Origin: Physcomitrium patens
Lineage: Eukaryota > Streptophyta > Bryopsida > Funariales > Funariaceae
Direction: 5' to 3'
NCBI RefSeq assembly: GCF_000002425.4
Contig: NC_037269.1
Location: forward strand, 15,599 to 79,598
Length of the DNA stretch: 64,000 nt
The notes under the pieces are model-generated. The model saw nothing but the letters and a program-made list of their open reading frames with translations, ran no database searches and had not been told where the DNA came from. A program made the translations under genes and the position numbers. Positions 36,487 through 50,380 of the stretch are shown piece by piece; positions within the stretch are counted from its first letter, which is position 1; each line of letters starts with the position of its first letter.

Positions 36487-36563
36487 TCCTATAATCTTAG
36501 GTTATTTCAAAATTACATACAAATGGTTTATCAACTTATATGTAATTCATGAATGTATTGTAT

Positions 36564-37746
36564 TCTAGTATTGTAATACAATTATATGGTAAAAATATGA
36601 ATAAAAATGATTTTAGATTAAATATTCTATCATCTTAGTTCAATAATAAGTCAAGACAATTACAAAAGCTTTTTATAAAAGCTTCTTGATCTATATTCCT
36701 TGTCTTAATAGTTAATAGATAAAATTGGTTAAATTTTTTTATTTTTTAGGCAATAAAAATACTTCTATTGTCTTATAAAGTCCATATATTAGTAAAAATG
36801 AAGTAGATTAGATTAAAAAATGATATTGTTAATTATAAGATAGAATTGAAGGTAGAGTCATTGTTAGAGAAAAGAGAACTTGCCTTGAAAAAGTGATGGA
36901 CTTTTGGCTGACACTAAATTCTCAGTAAATCATAAGATAAAAAAAAATACTCCAAGATTATTTATAATTGTAGAATAAGTAGTTATTTGTAAAATTGTAG
37001 ATACTTAGTTTATACTATAAACAAGGATAGATTACTATTGAAAAGGTAGTTCAATAAGTAGAATGGATGAGTAGTCAGAAAAAATAGTTATTATTAGTAG
37101 GTTAAGAGTTGGTATCTTGGGGGTAACATAAGAAGGAGTAGAAAGAAGAAGTAAGGGCCATTATTATGATAGTGTGAGCCAGTATAAGCTTGGTGCTACA
37201 TCTATTCTTTTGTTTGTTACTTTTCTTTGAATAAGAGAATTGAAATTTTTTGAATATTGTAAAGTAAATCATGGAATGAAAGTGTGATTTGAATTATATG
37301 TTATTGAATGGGAAGAAGAGAGATTGAATGCTGAAATCTGATTGTAGTTCAGTAGAAAGAATGAATCTTTGTTTGTGTGAAACATTGTAATGCGAATGAT
37401 AGTTCTGTGTGAAGAATTCCAGTGATTGGAATGAGGGTAATTGTATGCTGAAGCTATGATGTTGTGGTATTACAGTTGGAGATTGTAAGAGTGAAGATAT
37501 ATTGATAGAAATAACAGTTATTGGTATGACTGAATTGTTGTAAGGAAGAGAACAATAAGGTGAAAGGAGAGATTATAGTTTCCTTGTGTACTCAGATATT
37601 GGAAATAGAGATAATACAATGGAGGTAATTAATTGTATGATCCTAACATGAACACTTAAGCAACTAGTCACTCCCCGTGTTTGAATTCCCCTATACAGGT
37701 TTATTTTGGGAGGTTTCTTTCGGAATAAGTAAAATGAGTAATCACA
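36564..37746 (+). repeat. 5' LTR of the Asp-primed gypsy element
   Basis: The right edge is set by the primer site three bases beyond 'atcaca'. The left edge is set by about 75 bp (TAGTATTGTAATACAATTAT onward, with ATATGGTAAAAATAT) that align with the start of the palindrome-tipped LTR at 40,879. The remainder shares no obvious similarity with that family. Confidence 0.6.
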
Positions 37747-37749
37747 TTT

Positions 37750-37767
37750 TGGCGCCGTTGTTAGGGA
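37750..37767 (+). other. Primer binding site, tRNA-Asp type
   Basis: TGGCGCCGTTGTTAGGGA differs by two bases from TGGCGCCGTTGCCGGGGA, the complement of the 3' end of plant tRNA-Asp that many Athila/Tat gypsy elements use. Confidence 0.8.
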
Positions 37768-40700
37768 GTGATAATAGCTTTGAGTGTTAAGAATTAATTA
37801 TCAAACGTGTTATAAAATTGGCAATGGAAGATAATTTCAGTAATTTTTGAAGCAACATTATGGTTAATAAGAATAAGAGCATTGCATCGAGGGAAATAAA
37901 ACCGTTGAGAGAAAGATAAGGAAGAGCGCAAGGAAGGAACTTGCATAGAGAGGAGCAAGAACATAATCTTAAAAAGAAGCATCAACAGAATTGGATTAAA
38001 CCATGGTTGCAAGCTTGTCGGTGCATCCAAACATATCAAGAACCGAACAAACCGTTAATTCTGCAGTCGTATGTACCGTTAGAAAAACTGCCAAGAATAC
38101 TCCTCGGAAATTTTGTTAACATTCCAATGGAAATCTTGAGGCTGTTAACTAACAAAGAAGGAGGCATAGAAGTATTTGGTACTCCATTGGGTAATTTTTC
38201 AATAGAATGTACCGGTGAAATGAGTAATAGGGACTCTTCAGATTGGCATGAATTGGTCGCCAATAAAGGCAACTATATTGTATTTCAAAATCCAATGTTT
38301 TCACCTACAAGTTAAGCAATAAAACTATTTGCAGAAAATAACAGTAAATCAAGGAGCAATGAGAGCTCGAAAATTAGAGTAAGAGAAAGTAGAGATTATT
38401 TTAAAATGGAGTTTAGCAGAACAAGAAATTCAATGGCATCAGGAGGACCAATCATTTCGATTGCAGTACAAATGGGTGCAGTAGGCGATCGTACGACTAG
38501 TGTCGTAGCACTACCTACTTTTTGGGGATTTTCGGGTGCGGACTCCGATCAACATTTGTCTCAGTTTCTTACAGCATGCATAGTTAATAATGGCCGTACC
38601 AAAGATATTTGGTTACGATAGTTGCCAGCGACTTTAAAAGATACGGTATTCGAATGGTACAACTGCCAACCAGTGGGTCAATTTCCGAATTGGGAAGCAT
38701 TGAAGAATGCATTTTTATGTCATTTTTGACTAATTTGTTTTGAGGACCACCTTCGAGAGAAGTTAATAAACAGGAAAATAATCCTAAGGGAGGTGGTGGA
38801 ATTGTACTATGGCTGAGTAGCTAATATACTTAGTAAGTAGTCAAATCACCAAATATCGAAAGTATTTATCTTATCCATATTAATCAATGGTTTTCACCCA
38901 CCAAAGCTGAAAATGTTTGTAAAGAAAGCTCAACCCATTGCAGTGGCTGCATCCCTTAATAGAGCCAAGGTTTGGGAGGAATGCCATTATGATCAATTTT
39001 TAACTGCGGGAGCCGCGATGATTCAAGTTCAAGGTAGATATCAAAATCCGAATTGGAACGAATTAATGGATAGTTATCTACGGATGTTAGAAGCAAAGAC
39101 CAATTCCAATACCAATATTCAGAGGCCAATTAATGTCACCTCATTGCAAGCTATACCACCGAACGTAACAATAGCATATACTCCATATTTTCCGTATCCA
39201 CAACAAGCATTAACTATGGCAGAGATACCAATAATGCTAGCCCTAAAAGATTCCAATGAAACCTTGTTATTGAATTTGATAAAGAAAATGGAAGAAATGG
39301 CCATCAATATAGCCAAAGATAAGGAGAAGAGGCAAAAGCCTACTGATACTAGAACCAATGTATGGTGCAGTAATTGTAAGAGCCACAGTCATTATATAAC
39401 AGAATGCCCATCACCCTCACAAATAATAGGTCAATGTACATTTTGCGGAGGAAAGCATCTAACTACAAATTGTTGGAATTGACAAAGACAACAACAACAA
39501 TTTAATAATCAGACCATGATTCCACCAATCCAGTGGGACGTCAATCAAGTACAAATGGGAAATACGTTTGGATGGAATGGAAATCAATTTAATCGACAAA
39601 ATCGAGCATTCAATAACTTTCAAAGTTTCAATTTTAATCAGGGGTCTACATCATACCTCTAGAACTACGATAAGGAGCAGCACTGGTATCAGTAATATAC
39701 TCCAACAATGTCATCAAACCAAGTTTCTCCAATACCAATGGGACAACTAAGATCATTTTTTAATCCTACATGGAACAAGCCAAGTAGGTATATACGAGTG
39801 GAGACATCCAATATGCATGATGGGGGTGTAAGAAGGCCACTTGGTTGTTTTCGTTGCAGACAAATTGATCATTATGCCAATGCATGTCTCGATTCCAAAG
39901 CCAGTGACAATTATGCGTCAGTTTGTGGAAATTACAAGTAGTCAGGGCATATGTATCAGCAATGTAATGCTCCGTTCAATTTCAATAATTGGGATTAACA
40001 GATTCAAAGCCAAGAAAAAACTAAAGAAATAAATCGAGGTCCTTAAGATTCTTTGGTAAATTGGGTGGAATGTGTCCAAGCCATTCTTATCCGGAGCCAG
40101 CAAAAGATCAATTAAACATTTGAGTAATTCCGATGCAAAAAACCAATTTGATATAATTAGGAGACCATTGAATCCAAGTCCAGTTACGGGCTTCATACCC
40201 AGTATGAGACCTGACTCAGAGGTACAACCTAATGAGGTCCCAATTACGGAGGCTTTGGTTCCGTTCCAAGTAGTTCCAATATCTATGTAGTTTTGAAAAA
40301 CGTCCATTCCATTAAAAGATCCTCTCGAGGGCGGGAATTCCAAGGAAGCTCCGGCTGTCGTTTCAATTCAGAGTCCAAGGCGGAAGAATATCTTACCTCA
40401 CGGAGTTAAAATCAAACCAATTAAAAGAAAGAGGGCATTAGAAATTATCCTAAATATGGAATCCTATAATATTTTGAAGGATCTGGATGCTATTCGGTCT
40501 TCTATTTCTATGAAGCAACTTCTAGCAGTTGCACCAAAGTGTTGTTCTACATTGAATTCATCGTTAACACAGCATAAGTAATGTAATAAAGAAGTTTGTG
40601 AAGTCACTTTGAACCTTGACCTAGGTGCATTAACCATCGATGTTTCGATCGACGGTGTTATGATCTTGGGTGTTGACATAGATGGTGGTTCCAGCATCAA

Positions 40701-40878
40701 TTTAATGAACGCTGATTCAATGGATACTTTAGATTTGGAATACTTAGTACCCACGACATTGGTGTTACGGATAGCAGATCATAGCCGGATTAAACCAATG
40801 GATATCTTATGGAGTATTCAAACTATGATTGCCAGTCTTATATATGAAATTGACTATATCGTCTTTCAGTTATAACAT

Positions 40879-42037
40879 TGTCGTATTGTAACATGAGTAC
40901 ATGGTGAAAATATTGATAAAAAGGATTTTTATCAATATTCAGTGATCTTAAGTATTAGGAGCATCGACCAATTTCAATGCCAATATTCAAGGGCCAGTTC
41001 CAGACTTTTTATCGTAGTCAGTCAGAGCGTACTTGCCAGTAACAGAATGCTCTGTTCGATTTTGGCAACAAGAGTCAACAGGATAGAAAAGACCAATTGA
41101 CATTGAATGAACCAAAATTGAAGACCCAATTGCGGAAGCCATCCAATTCAGGTCCTATTATTGGCTCTCATCTAATATGAGACCTGATTTGGATGGAAAA
41201 TCCAATGCAGTCCCGATTACGGGGTTTTGATTCTGTTTGACTGTTCCGTTCTATGTGCCATTTTCAAGGACGTCGTTTCTCGAAGGCAGAAATGAAGAAA
41301 AAGCTCCAACAATGGAGCCAATTTTGGATCTAAGACTAAAAAAGAGGAGATTATTCGAAGGAAAAAAAGGAGGTTTGTAAAGCGAGATTTCTTAGAAGTT
41401 TTTGGGGTGACAAACGAGGATTACAAGTATTTGGGAAATTGAGGATTTTGGAGGTTTTAAAAATTCAGGGAGGTTTTTTTTGGATTTTCAGAAATTGAAG
41501 GTTTGGGAGGGTTATAAACAAGGTTACAAACAGAGAGAGAGAAGAAGGATTATTAAGACATTGGATTTTGGGTAGAGTTGAGAAGACTGCCGGTGATCAA
41601 CGCCAAAAGTCTGTGTTGTATTTATAAATTGGATTTTTGAAATAAAGCAAAAGATTACTCACGACTGTTTTGGAATTGAAAGATTTTGTAGATGAAATCT
41701 TAAAATGGCGACTAGACAACTATGTATGTAAAGTGAATGCAAAAGCTCGTGTTGATCTAAGAGGACAGTAAGAGAATACAAGTTCAAATCAGTTACGGGA
41801 TTTTACAGATCAGATTGTTGAGAGCTTCAGTAGCATCTGAAGACCTATCAACTAAGACGAGAAGGGTTTTGGCTAGCGGTCAAAGGACATCAAATTGGGT
41901 TACAGTATAATCTTGCAATCTACTATATTTAAATAGTCGAGAACTAATAGGTTGTTGGAATATTGACGAATCGCCATACTACCTCCTACAGCCAGACGCC
42001 CAATGCGTTCTTGAGCAGGAAAGCATGTAATACGACA
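40879..42037 (+). repeat. 5' LTR (palindrome-tipped family, copy B)
   Basis: It starts TGTCGTATTGTAACATGAG and ends TAATACGACA, with the same ends and internal blocks as the minus-oriented copies at 34,155, 42,238 and 54,586. It is more diverged than the first two. It holds a segment with an 'atatgagacctgatttgg' word that is also found in the neighbouring gag. Confidence 0.8.
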
Positions 42038-42041
42038 TAAG

Positions 42042-42057
42042 TGGTGAACCCGATGTG
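42042..42057 (+). other. Candidate primer binding site
   Basis: TGGTGAACCCGATGTG begins four bases after the LTR end. Its complement ends in CCA, as a tRNA 3' end must. The tRNA species is not assigned. Confidence 0.6.
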
Positions 42058-42237
42058 TAAGCTTGAGGTGGGAGGTATTGGAATTCTTTTACTTTCATGG
42101 AGAGTGAAATTAAGAACCTTAAAGGAGCTTCGAGTGGATTTTCTTCTAAAGGACAAGGTTTGTACATAGATCCATCCATTACCAGTATGTTTCAAGCTTT
42201 AACATTGTCTATGCAACAACAACAAAGCAATGACCGC

Positions 42238-43567
42238 TGTCGTATTACGTGCTTTCTTGCTCGAGAACGCGCCGGGCGTCTGGCTGTAGAAGGTAGTATG
42301 GAGATCCGCCGATAGTCAAGCAGTTTATCAGTTTTTATTGCTAGAATATAAACGACTGCAAGAATATACCGTAAATCTTCACTGATGCCCTTCGACTGCT
42401 TGTCGAAGTCCTTTTTTTGCCCCAGCCGGTAGGTCTCTAGACGTTACAGAGAACCCCGAACAACCCAAACTGTTAATCTTCAATACCCCTTTGTACTTAC
42501 GATCTTGTATCCACTGACTGTCCTGTTAGATTAACCCAATAAATTTCATTCACTCCGCATACTCAATCCTATAGACACCCCTTTAATCCTTCAATCACAG
42601 ACGTAACTCGATTTTACAAAACAGTCAAGAGTATTCAAACCCACTTCATTTAAAAATCCCGATTCACCATTACAACACTGACTTCAGCAGCGATTGCCTC
42701 AGTCGTCCCAAAACTCTACGAAGAAGAAAAATCCAAATGTCTTCACTCGTGCCGACCCGAAGCATGAAGCTCCTCTCTCTAATTTCCTTGAGCTTCCAAA
42801 AACCTCCAATGAAAACCGAACTAGTAACCTTGCAAAAGCTTGAAAACTCGCTCCCCCCGATTCCCCCCGAAAAAAAAACCTCCCCCCTCAAAACTATATC
42901 CCCCCCTAACCTTATCCTCTGAATTTCTTCAATCTTCCATCTTAGATCCGGAATTGGCTCCCACCTCAAGCTTGGATCCGAAATTGGCTCTCGCCGTCAA
43001 GCTTTCTCCTCCGTTTTTACCTTTAAAAAATCCATTTACCGAAAACAACGTTCCCTGAAACGGCACAAAGAACAGGACAGCCCGAAACAGAATTGAACCC
43101 CGTAATCGGGACCAAATTGAGTCGCCCGACCAATTCAGGTCCTATATTGGGAAAGATGCCCGTAGTAACCTGGATGTTCCCGTAATTGGGTCAAATTGGT
43201 CCTCGCGTCAGATTGGCTAAGACCCGTAGTAAGACCTGGATTTCCCGTAATTAGACTGCATTGGGTTGACCGGCCAATTCAGGTCTCATATTGGATAAGA
43301 GGACCCGGATTGGATTATCGAAATTGGATCCAATTGGCTCCTCGAACCCGTCGTGTGAATTGATCCTTCTCTTCCTACTGACTCCCGTTATTGGAATCGA
43401 ACGGAGCATTTCAGTATGCCCCGGCTGACTGTAACAGAGTGACTGAACCTGACCACTCAGTATTTGTACTGGAGTTGGTTGATGCTCCCAATATTCGAGG
43501 TAACTGAATATTAATAAAATTCTCTTTTTTTTTTATTTTCACTGTATACTCGTGTTACAACACGACA
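42238..43567 (-). mobile_element. Solo LTR of the palindrome-tipped family (copy C)
   Basis: It lies inside the gag of the element whose own LTR is of the same family. Flanks are CCGC and CCGA, an imperfect 4-bp target duplication. Very similar to copy A, including a small CTTCGAC/GTCGAAG stem-loop (42,390-42,408). Confidence 0.86.
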
Positions 43568-46500
43568 CCGAAGAAAAGCTTTAGTAACTAAAGCATTACA
43601 AGTTGTGGTCAATAAAATAGATCAATTTGATGGAAGGGATATTTCAACATATTTGAAGTGTTATGTTCGAGAAATGGAATTAAATCAAGTTTCTAAGAAG
43701 AAAATGGTTGAATTATTTGGTCTTGCCACGATACCGGAGATAAGAGGACATATCACATCAATTATGGATAGTTATGGAAATTCGTGGGAGACTTTCTCAC
43801 GTGCATTGAAAGATGAGTATTTCTTAGAGGACACTGATCATGTTACTAAGAAATTATTTCTGGAATGGATTCAACGGCCTAATAAGAATTTGCAAGCAAT
43901 GGAGCTACTAAGAGAATTTGAGAGGCAGTACTCTCAATTATCAAAGGTAGAAAAACTGACATTGGAGCCAAACAAGGTTGAATTATTTCTTCAGGCTGCT
44001 GATGGAGAATTATAAGAGAAATTGGAATTGCTTCTTGAAAACAGAGAAGAAGATGAAGGATTGACAACAAAGTGGAAAAATATTGAAAATGCGGTGGGCT
44101 TACTTGCAAAAAGGGAAAGAAGAAAGGATAGGAATAATATTCTTATAATAGTACAAGCACCAAAAATTCCGATACATACAATGCCATCGACGATGCCTAT
44201 TGTTCAATCTTCGGCATCCTTATCAAAGAAGGCAGATATGGGAATGGAAGAAATCATACGTGGAATGCGAGATCTTTAAATCAAATTGGCAAAACTAGAA
44301 GAGAAAGCTTCCACAAATAATTTGAAGACTGTTTTGAAACAAGGATATGTATTTGGTGTGATGACTTTTCACATACTAGGAAAGATTGCGACGAATTTAA
44401 TAGCATGATACAATAAGAGATCATTTGTTGGAAAGATGGGAAGATAGCATTAAAGGATACGGAGGATCTCCTTCAAACTAATTTTGGTAAAGTAGGTATG
44501 AGAGCATTGATTCAAGATTACTTAAAAGAATATAGAACAACTGCACATGAAAGTGTAAGCTATGGTGCCAGAGTAGATGATAAAATTGGTAGAAGTATAG
44601 AAACAAGTGGATTCTGGGCTTCTGCCATTTCTACAATGCAAGAAAGAAAAATGCCTCAAGAGGCATTATTAAGGACAGCAGCTACAATACGAGGTGCGAT
44701 AGGTTGGGGAGATCTTGTCAAATCTCTTTCGGTTCATGCATATATTGCTAAGAACCAACATGAAGCTTTGATGGAAGAAAAAAGACGAGGAAATTTTGAT
44801 GACACAAGAGAGGGAAATTCTTCAAAAAAGCAAACCCGAGGAAAAAAGGCTCGTGAAGCGACCTCACAAAAATTGCCTATAAAAGATATTTCAGCATCAT
44901 TGAAAGAAAGAACAAAGGAAACAAACGATAAGGATCGATCAATTGCATATAAACTACTCTCTGATATTAAAGCTGCAACAGATTTAAAGGGGGTGCTAGA
45001 AGAACGTATATTGAATGCTAAGGTAGAATTCACATTGAAGAAAATTCTGGGAATTGCAAAAAAAAGAATTTCACGATGTTATCATTGACAACATTAAACG
45101 AAAGAAGCAATTGATAGGCGAGACTAGAATGAATCAGACTATTGATGCAAGAGTATATAAAGAGGAAGAAGAGGGTTGCAAGAATTACAAGAAATCAATA
45201 AGTAAAAGAAATGGGTATACTCAACAAGTACGCTTTGATGATTGTAGTGACAAGGAGATAGAAGCTCCTAGCCATTATACTTGAAAGCATTGGGCAAGAA
45301 TAACTACTAAAGTGTTGGTGAAAGTAGAAGATATAGAGGAACCAATTATTATCTTAGTGGATCATCGTTCTGAAATAAATCTTATGTCTAAGGATCTTTA
45401 TAAGAAGCAAAAATGGCCAATCGATATGGAATACAGATGGGCAATACAGACAGCTAATAATAAATAAGGCGAATTATATGGAGCTTATCCAGATGTCAAG
45501 GTTTGAATTAGAGATATTTCAACAGAAGATTTCTTTGTTCAAGATACGTCTTATCCGTTGATTTTAGGACAACCTTATATTACAGCAACATAGATGGAAA
45601 CAAAAATACTTGATGATGGTTCTACTTATGCAAGGGTACGTAGTGAAGATGGAATAAAAACTATATAATTTCTAACAGTGCCTCCTAATCATGAACAAAA
45701 TCGATACAAGTTGAGGAAAAAACCGTTGCCAAGGATTGTTGAAGAATTTAAGGATTTTAGAGAAGTACCATTATAAAGCGGGATTATAGAGGTATAAAAG
45801 AGGAGGTACTCTTGCGGGATGTAAGTACCTTTGATGCGGGTTTTGTCAGTATTTTTAAAAATGGAAGTATTATGTATAAAAAAATTGAGGATTTTAAAAG
45901 AAAAGAAAGAAAAAAATTATATAATATTGAAAAAGAACTATGCAAGACTGGAGCAATACAAGATGATAAGAGGCTTTTGGATGTTTATGAAGAAAATGGA
46001 TTAGAAGATTTGTTGGAATTAATTACATCTATTGGATTAGGAGATGATGATAAGGTGTTGAAATTCATTCAAGAGAGGTTTATACCATACTTGAATCTTT
46101 TCAAGCCCCAGAAGTCACTATAGAAACAAAATATAAAACAGTGGATAAAAAGGTGAAGCCTGTTGCCGGACCTTTACTAGAAGATTCTAAGGAACAAATG
46201 GAAGAAGCATCAAAAGAAGTGAACATAAGAGATCCAATGAGTATTAGACATCGGTTTACTGAAGAGACTCTCAAAGAATTGAAGATTGGTTCTGATGGTT
46301 CCTTATTGCCAAAAGAAATTGCTTATTTCAAAGAGATGTTGGCAAAACAAGGTAAATTGTTTGCCTTCGAATTTCATGAAATTGGATGTATAGATCCAAA
46401 TATTATAACATCTATGGTTATCTTCACTGTACCACATGTACTTTAGAATTTAAGGCCAATTCTAGTATCGAGGGTACATTTACCTAAATTGGTGGAATTA

Positions 46501-48150
46501 TTGAAAGAAAAGATGAGGATGAGAATATTAGAGCCCTCTTTTGCCCCGTATTCTAGTTGATAGTTTAGAATATCTAAGAAAAATGGATCACTACGATTTA
46601 TTCAAGATATGCAGCCGGTGAATGCTGTAACTATCAGAAATGCGAGAATTGAGCCTATAGTGGATGAATTTGCTGAGGCATTTGCAGGAAGGACAATCTA
46701 TTCAATGGGTGATTTGTATTTGGGCTATGATCAATTTCAACTTGCAAAAGGAAGTAGGGATATGACAACAATGAGGACACCACTTAGGCTGGTCAGAATG
46801 TGTACTCTTCCTCAAGGTGCGACCAATTTAGTTGCGCATATGATGAATGGGATAAATAAGGTATTGAGAGATTTTATTCTAGAGAAGACTATGCCATTTT
46901 TCAATGATGTTTCCATAAAGGGATGTAAAGAAGAAGACAAGGATGAAACTTTAGATAAGAGGAGGTGTCGCAAATATATTATTGATCATATACAAGATTA
47001 TGAAAAGATTTTAACTTGGCTTGGAGAAGTTCATCTTACATTATTGGATATGAAATCTATATTCGGAGTGCAAGAGATTGTAATTATTGAGCATTTATGT
47101 GGATCTTATGGAAGAAAACCAGATCCGACTAAAGTTGAAGCAATTGGGAGGTTGAAAGAAGATTGTAACTCTTTGATAGAGGTACACAGGTTCTTAGGGG
47201 CTTGTGTATTTTATCGTATTTGGATTCTTCATTACGCTCATATAACAAATCCATTGTATGGACTGCTACGTAAAGATTGCCGATTTAAATGGGAAGAAAA
47301 GCATATTCAAGCAATGCGAGCATTGAAGAAATTATTGGTATCACGTCTAGTGTTGAGAAAGGTTGATTATAAGTCCAATAGACCAGTGATTCTTACTATA
47401 AACACTAGTCCAATTGCTATTGGGTGGGCTGTGGGTCAAGACGATTCAAATAGGAATAGATTTGCAGTTCAATTTTGAGCTAAAGTTTTAAGTAGTCGTC
47501 AGCGTGCATATTTGCAAATCAAAAGAGAACTTTGGGGAGTCGTTTTGGCTATAAAAGCTGAAAGAGATTATTTGATTGAGGCAGTAGTAGTAATTGAAAC
47601 AAATTACTTGCCATTACTTGGGATGATTACTAACTGTTCGACTCCAAATATTACAATGTTGAAGTAGATTGCTTATATTAAATCACTAAATCCAGAATTT
47701 AAGCATGTTTTTAGGAAGGATAATTTAGTAGCGGACATGCTACCTCGAGCAAGGTATGGTAATGAAGAAAAAATGGTTGAAGACATTGATGATGTCGGAT
47801 TGAAATTCTATTCAGTATCAAATCTTAACAGGGAGGACAAACTATTTCTCGAAGAATCTTATGACGGAAAATTACTGGATATCAGTCATTACTTGAGTAC
47901 CTTGACTAAGAAAGAAAATTGATCTACGAAAGAATACAAACAAGTAAGGAAAAATTCATAAGGATTTTTGCTTCAGGAAGGGTTCTTATGGAAGAGACGA
48001 AAGAAAGGAATTGGGATGCCACAATGGATAATAGGAAATGAGGAAAAAAAACTAAAATTGATAAAGGAGTTTCATGATAGTTTATAGGCAGGGCATAGAA
48101 GAATTTGGGCTACCTTTGCTACCAAGTATGAAATTTGAATAGAACGTATA

Positions 48151-49146
48151 TAAACCTGGTCTTTGTTCTTGGGCATCAATATTTTTAGATTTTTATTTGA
48201 CGTGCCTCTCCATTTATAATATCTAAGATTTTAATGGTATAATTATTGTCACACATATACATACGTTGTTGTACTATAATTGCTTATAATATGTAAAAAT
48301 TAGTTAGAACATATAATATGTTCATAAGTCTTGGTGTATGTTAGAATGATTAATAGATTAATTTAAAGAGAATGGATTTAAAAAAATTTATTTTGAGTTC
48401 TATCTTTTTAAATTATAGCATTTCAAAAAAAAAAAATATAAGACCTAAATATTAATTATGAAGCCTTGAGAGGAGATTAGAGCCTAAAGAAGAAATCTTT
48501 AACTAGTAGGAGGCTTATTGGAAGGGATTAAAGCAAGGCATGGTTGGATGAACACAAGGAATTAGGATCTTCATTCCTATTGATTGAAGGCCATACCCAA
48601 TGGACTTCAAGGAGGTTGCTTGAGGCCTTATTAGAGATTAGGATTTCTCTTTTGAAGTCATTCAAACTTTGGAGGATAGGATCAGCAAGTTTAGGATTTT
48701 GAGTACAAATTGGGTACAAATTTTGTATGATTTGTAGTTTTTATGAAAGAGTTATTGGCACTCAAAGTTAAGATGTCAATTTTATACCTACTGCCACACT
48801 TTGGGACATAACATACATTTACAGAGAAAAAAAAAGATCAATGACTAAGGATGAAGGTAACACTTTTTTGATTATACCTTTCATATATTTTTTGATGAAT
48901 TTGGAGTTTGGATGAAAAAGTTACAGAGGCTTGAAGTCAATGCATGCAAAACAAAGGCAGTAAGTGATTTTATTCATATTAATAGTTGGAGCCATATCTT
49001 AAGTTTTTGGATGAATTTTGGACTCAAATCTATTGAAAAAGGTAGATTATTGTGTGAAGAAGCTATACATATAAATTTTGTGGCATTTGAGTGCTTAATT
49101 TGTGAGATATGAAGAAAATTACATGCAGGTGTATAAAATTAGGATT
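48151..49146. other. Spacer without a gene
   Basis: No supported coding region. At about 48,190-48,260 a block (ATTTTTATTTGACGTGCCTC and following) resembles the long-period repeats of 60,900-62,350. A run of about 13 adenines lies near 48,426. Two stretches near 48,735 and 48,910 resemble each other weakly (rigid 'gatgaaagagtta' words). Confidence 0.5.
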
Positions 49147-49521
49147 TGAAGCTACTGTTAGGGATTTGATGATATCATAAGATCCGCAATGAATTTGTAG
49201 TTGAAATTTGTTGTGGTAGTTTTTAAAAATACATAAGTACTTCATGTTAAATTTGAGTATGTTTGAACAATCGAATTAGAAGATATGAGTTTTTAAAGTT
49301 TGGGAATAATACATTATAAGGATATACAAGGATTTAGAGTTTTTTTTTTATCATATTTTGGATGTTTTGGGAACTTAAGACTTATATATTTGGTGTAATT
49401 GCTCCTAAAAGTATTATATATATAAAAAAACTTGGTCTTTCTTATCTCAAGACTTGATTGAGTAATTAATGGCAACTAGGAGCCTTGTGCTTTCTTGAGG
49501 CAAATTCTCTCTATCGTGACA
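49147..49521 (+). repeat. LTR of the split gypsy element
   Basis: TGAAGCTACTG at the start and TATCGTGACA at the end, about 375 bp. It is followed within 60 bp by the gag coding region. A second copy of this LTR stands at 12,929-13,301. Confidence 0.7.
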
Positions 49522-50380
49522 TATTGATGCTTCCATTGAGAGAGCCTTAAGGCACCAATTATCTCAAGAAGTTAAGATGGGAGATCAAATCCTTGGATTT
49601 GCATTACTAGGTGAGGTGGATGCCCATGATTTATTCAAGGTATTTATCTAATTAATGGAAGAAAGACAACAAGTGCATGAGGAGAATAGGAATACCACCA
49701 AAGCTTTACAAGTAGTAGTGGATAAAATTAGAAGGTTTGATGGGAGGAACATCAATTAGTTTCTCAAGATTTATACATGTAAAATGAAGGTGGATTAGGT
49801 TTTAGAAATAAAAATGATTACCACCTTTGATTTGGCAGTGGTACCAAAAATCAGAGAGAGGATATAAGAGTTGCATACTGAGACTATATCATAGAAGAAA
49901 TTTGAAGAACACTTAAAAGATGAATTTTTTGAAGAAGACCCAGAAAAAATAACAAAATAGATTTTTTTGGAATAGATTGAGAAATGGCCAAAGAATCAAA
50001 TGGCTCCAAATGAATTAATTATGAAATTTGAGACTAAGTTTTGGCAATTATCAAGGCAAGAGAGGCAACTCGTAGAAATAATAAAAATTAGATTATTCTT
50101 ATAAGCAGTTGATGAATACTTGGAGGACAAGTTGCTCTTTCATGTAATAGATAAGATATTTGAGAGTGGTTTTATAAATAATTGGAAGCTAGTAAAAGAG
50201 ACATTACAGCTTTTGGCTAAACAACAGAAGATTAAGACTCATGGTTTAATATGAAGATTCGAACCAGTGGCTACATGTCATTATCAAGTACCACTTCAAA
50301 AAATGATCAAGACTATCAAAGATGATACTCTTAAAGAGCTGATCAAAGACATAAAAGATTTGAAGGTAGAAATGACTGAG

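Larger units (their letters stand above)
36564..40878 (+). mobile_element. Ty3/gypsy element with tRNA-Asp type primer site, partial
   Basis: Parts in order: 5' LTR (36,564-37,746), primer binding site (37,750-37,767), a gag N-terminal region (37,941-38,315), the gag core (38,406-38,800, with FWGFSGADSDQHL and FEWYNCQP), a CCHC region (38,913-39,960) and a protease-like stretch (40,609-40,875, with GVDIDGGSSINLM). Three CCHC-type knuckles are visible: CSNCKSHSHYITEC, CTFCGGKHLTTNC and CFRCRQIDHYANAC. The primer site and gag style suggest Tat/Athila-like gypsy kin. RT and integrase are not seen; the next element's LTR starts directly after the protease. It is a broken fossil with many breaks. 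Confidence 0.75.
40879..48150 (+). mobile_element. Ty3/gypsy element with unusual RT, partial
   Basis: Parts in order: 5' LTR (40,879-42,037), a primer site, the gag N-terminus (42,097-42,237), a solo LTR insert (42,238-43,567), the rest of gag (43,605-45,090), a protease region (about 45,300-45,600, with PLILGQPYI), RT (46,141-47,478), RNase H (47,479 to about 47,922) and the start of the integrase zinc-binding region (near 48,090, with AGHRRIWATF). The RT has QDMQPVNAVTIRNA, LYLGYDQFQLAKGSRD, TLPQGATN and HLCGSYGRKPDP. I associate this style with gypsy elements of fungi and some non-seed plants rather than with common seed-plant gypsy groups; that is recollection, not a search. No 3' LTR is seen. 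The fossil is broken, with many breaks. Confidence 0.82.
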
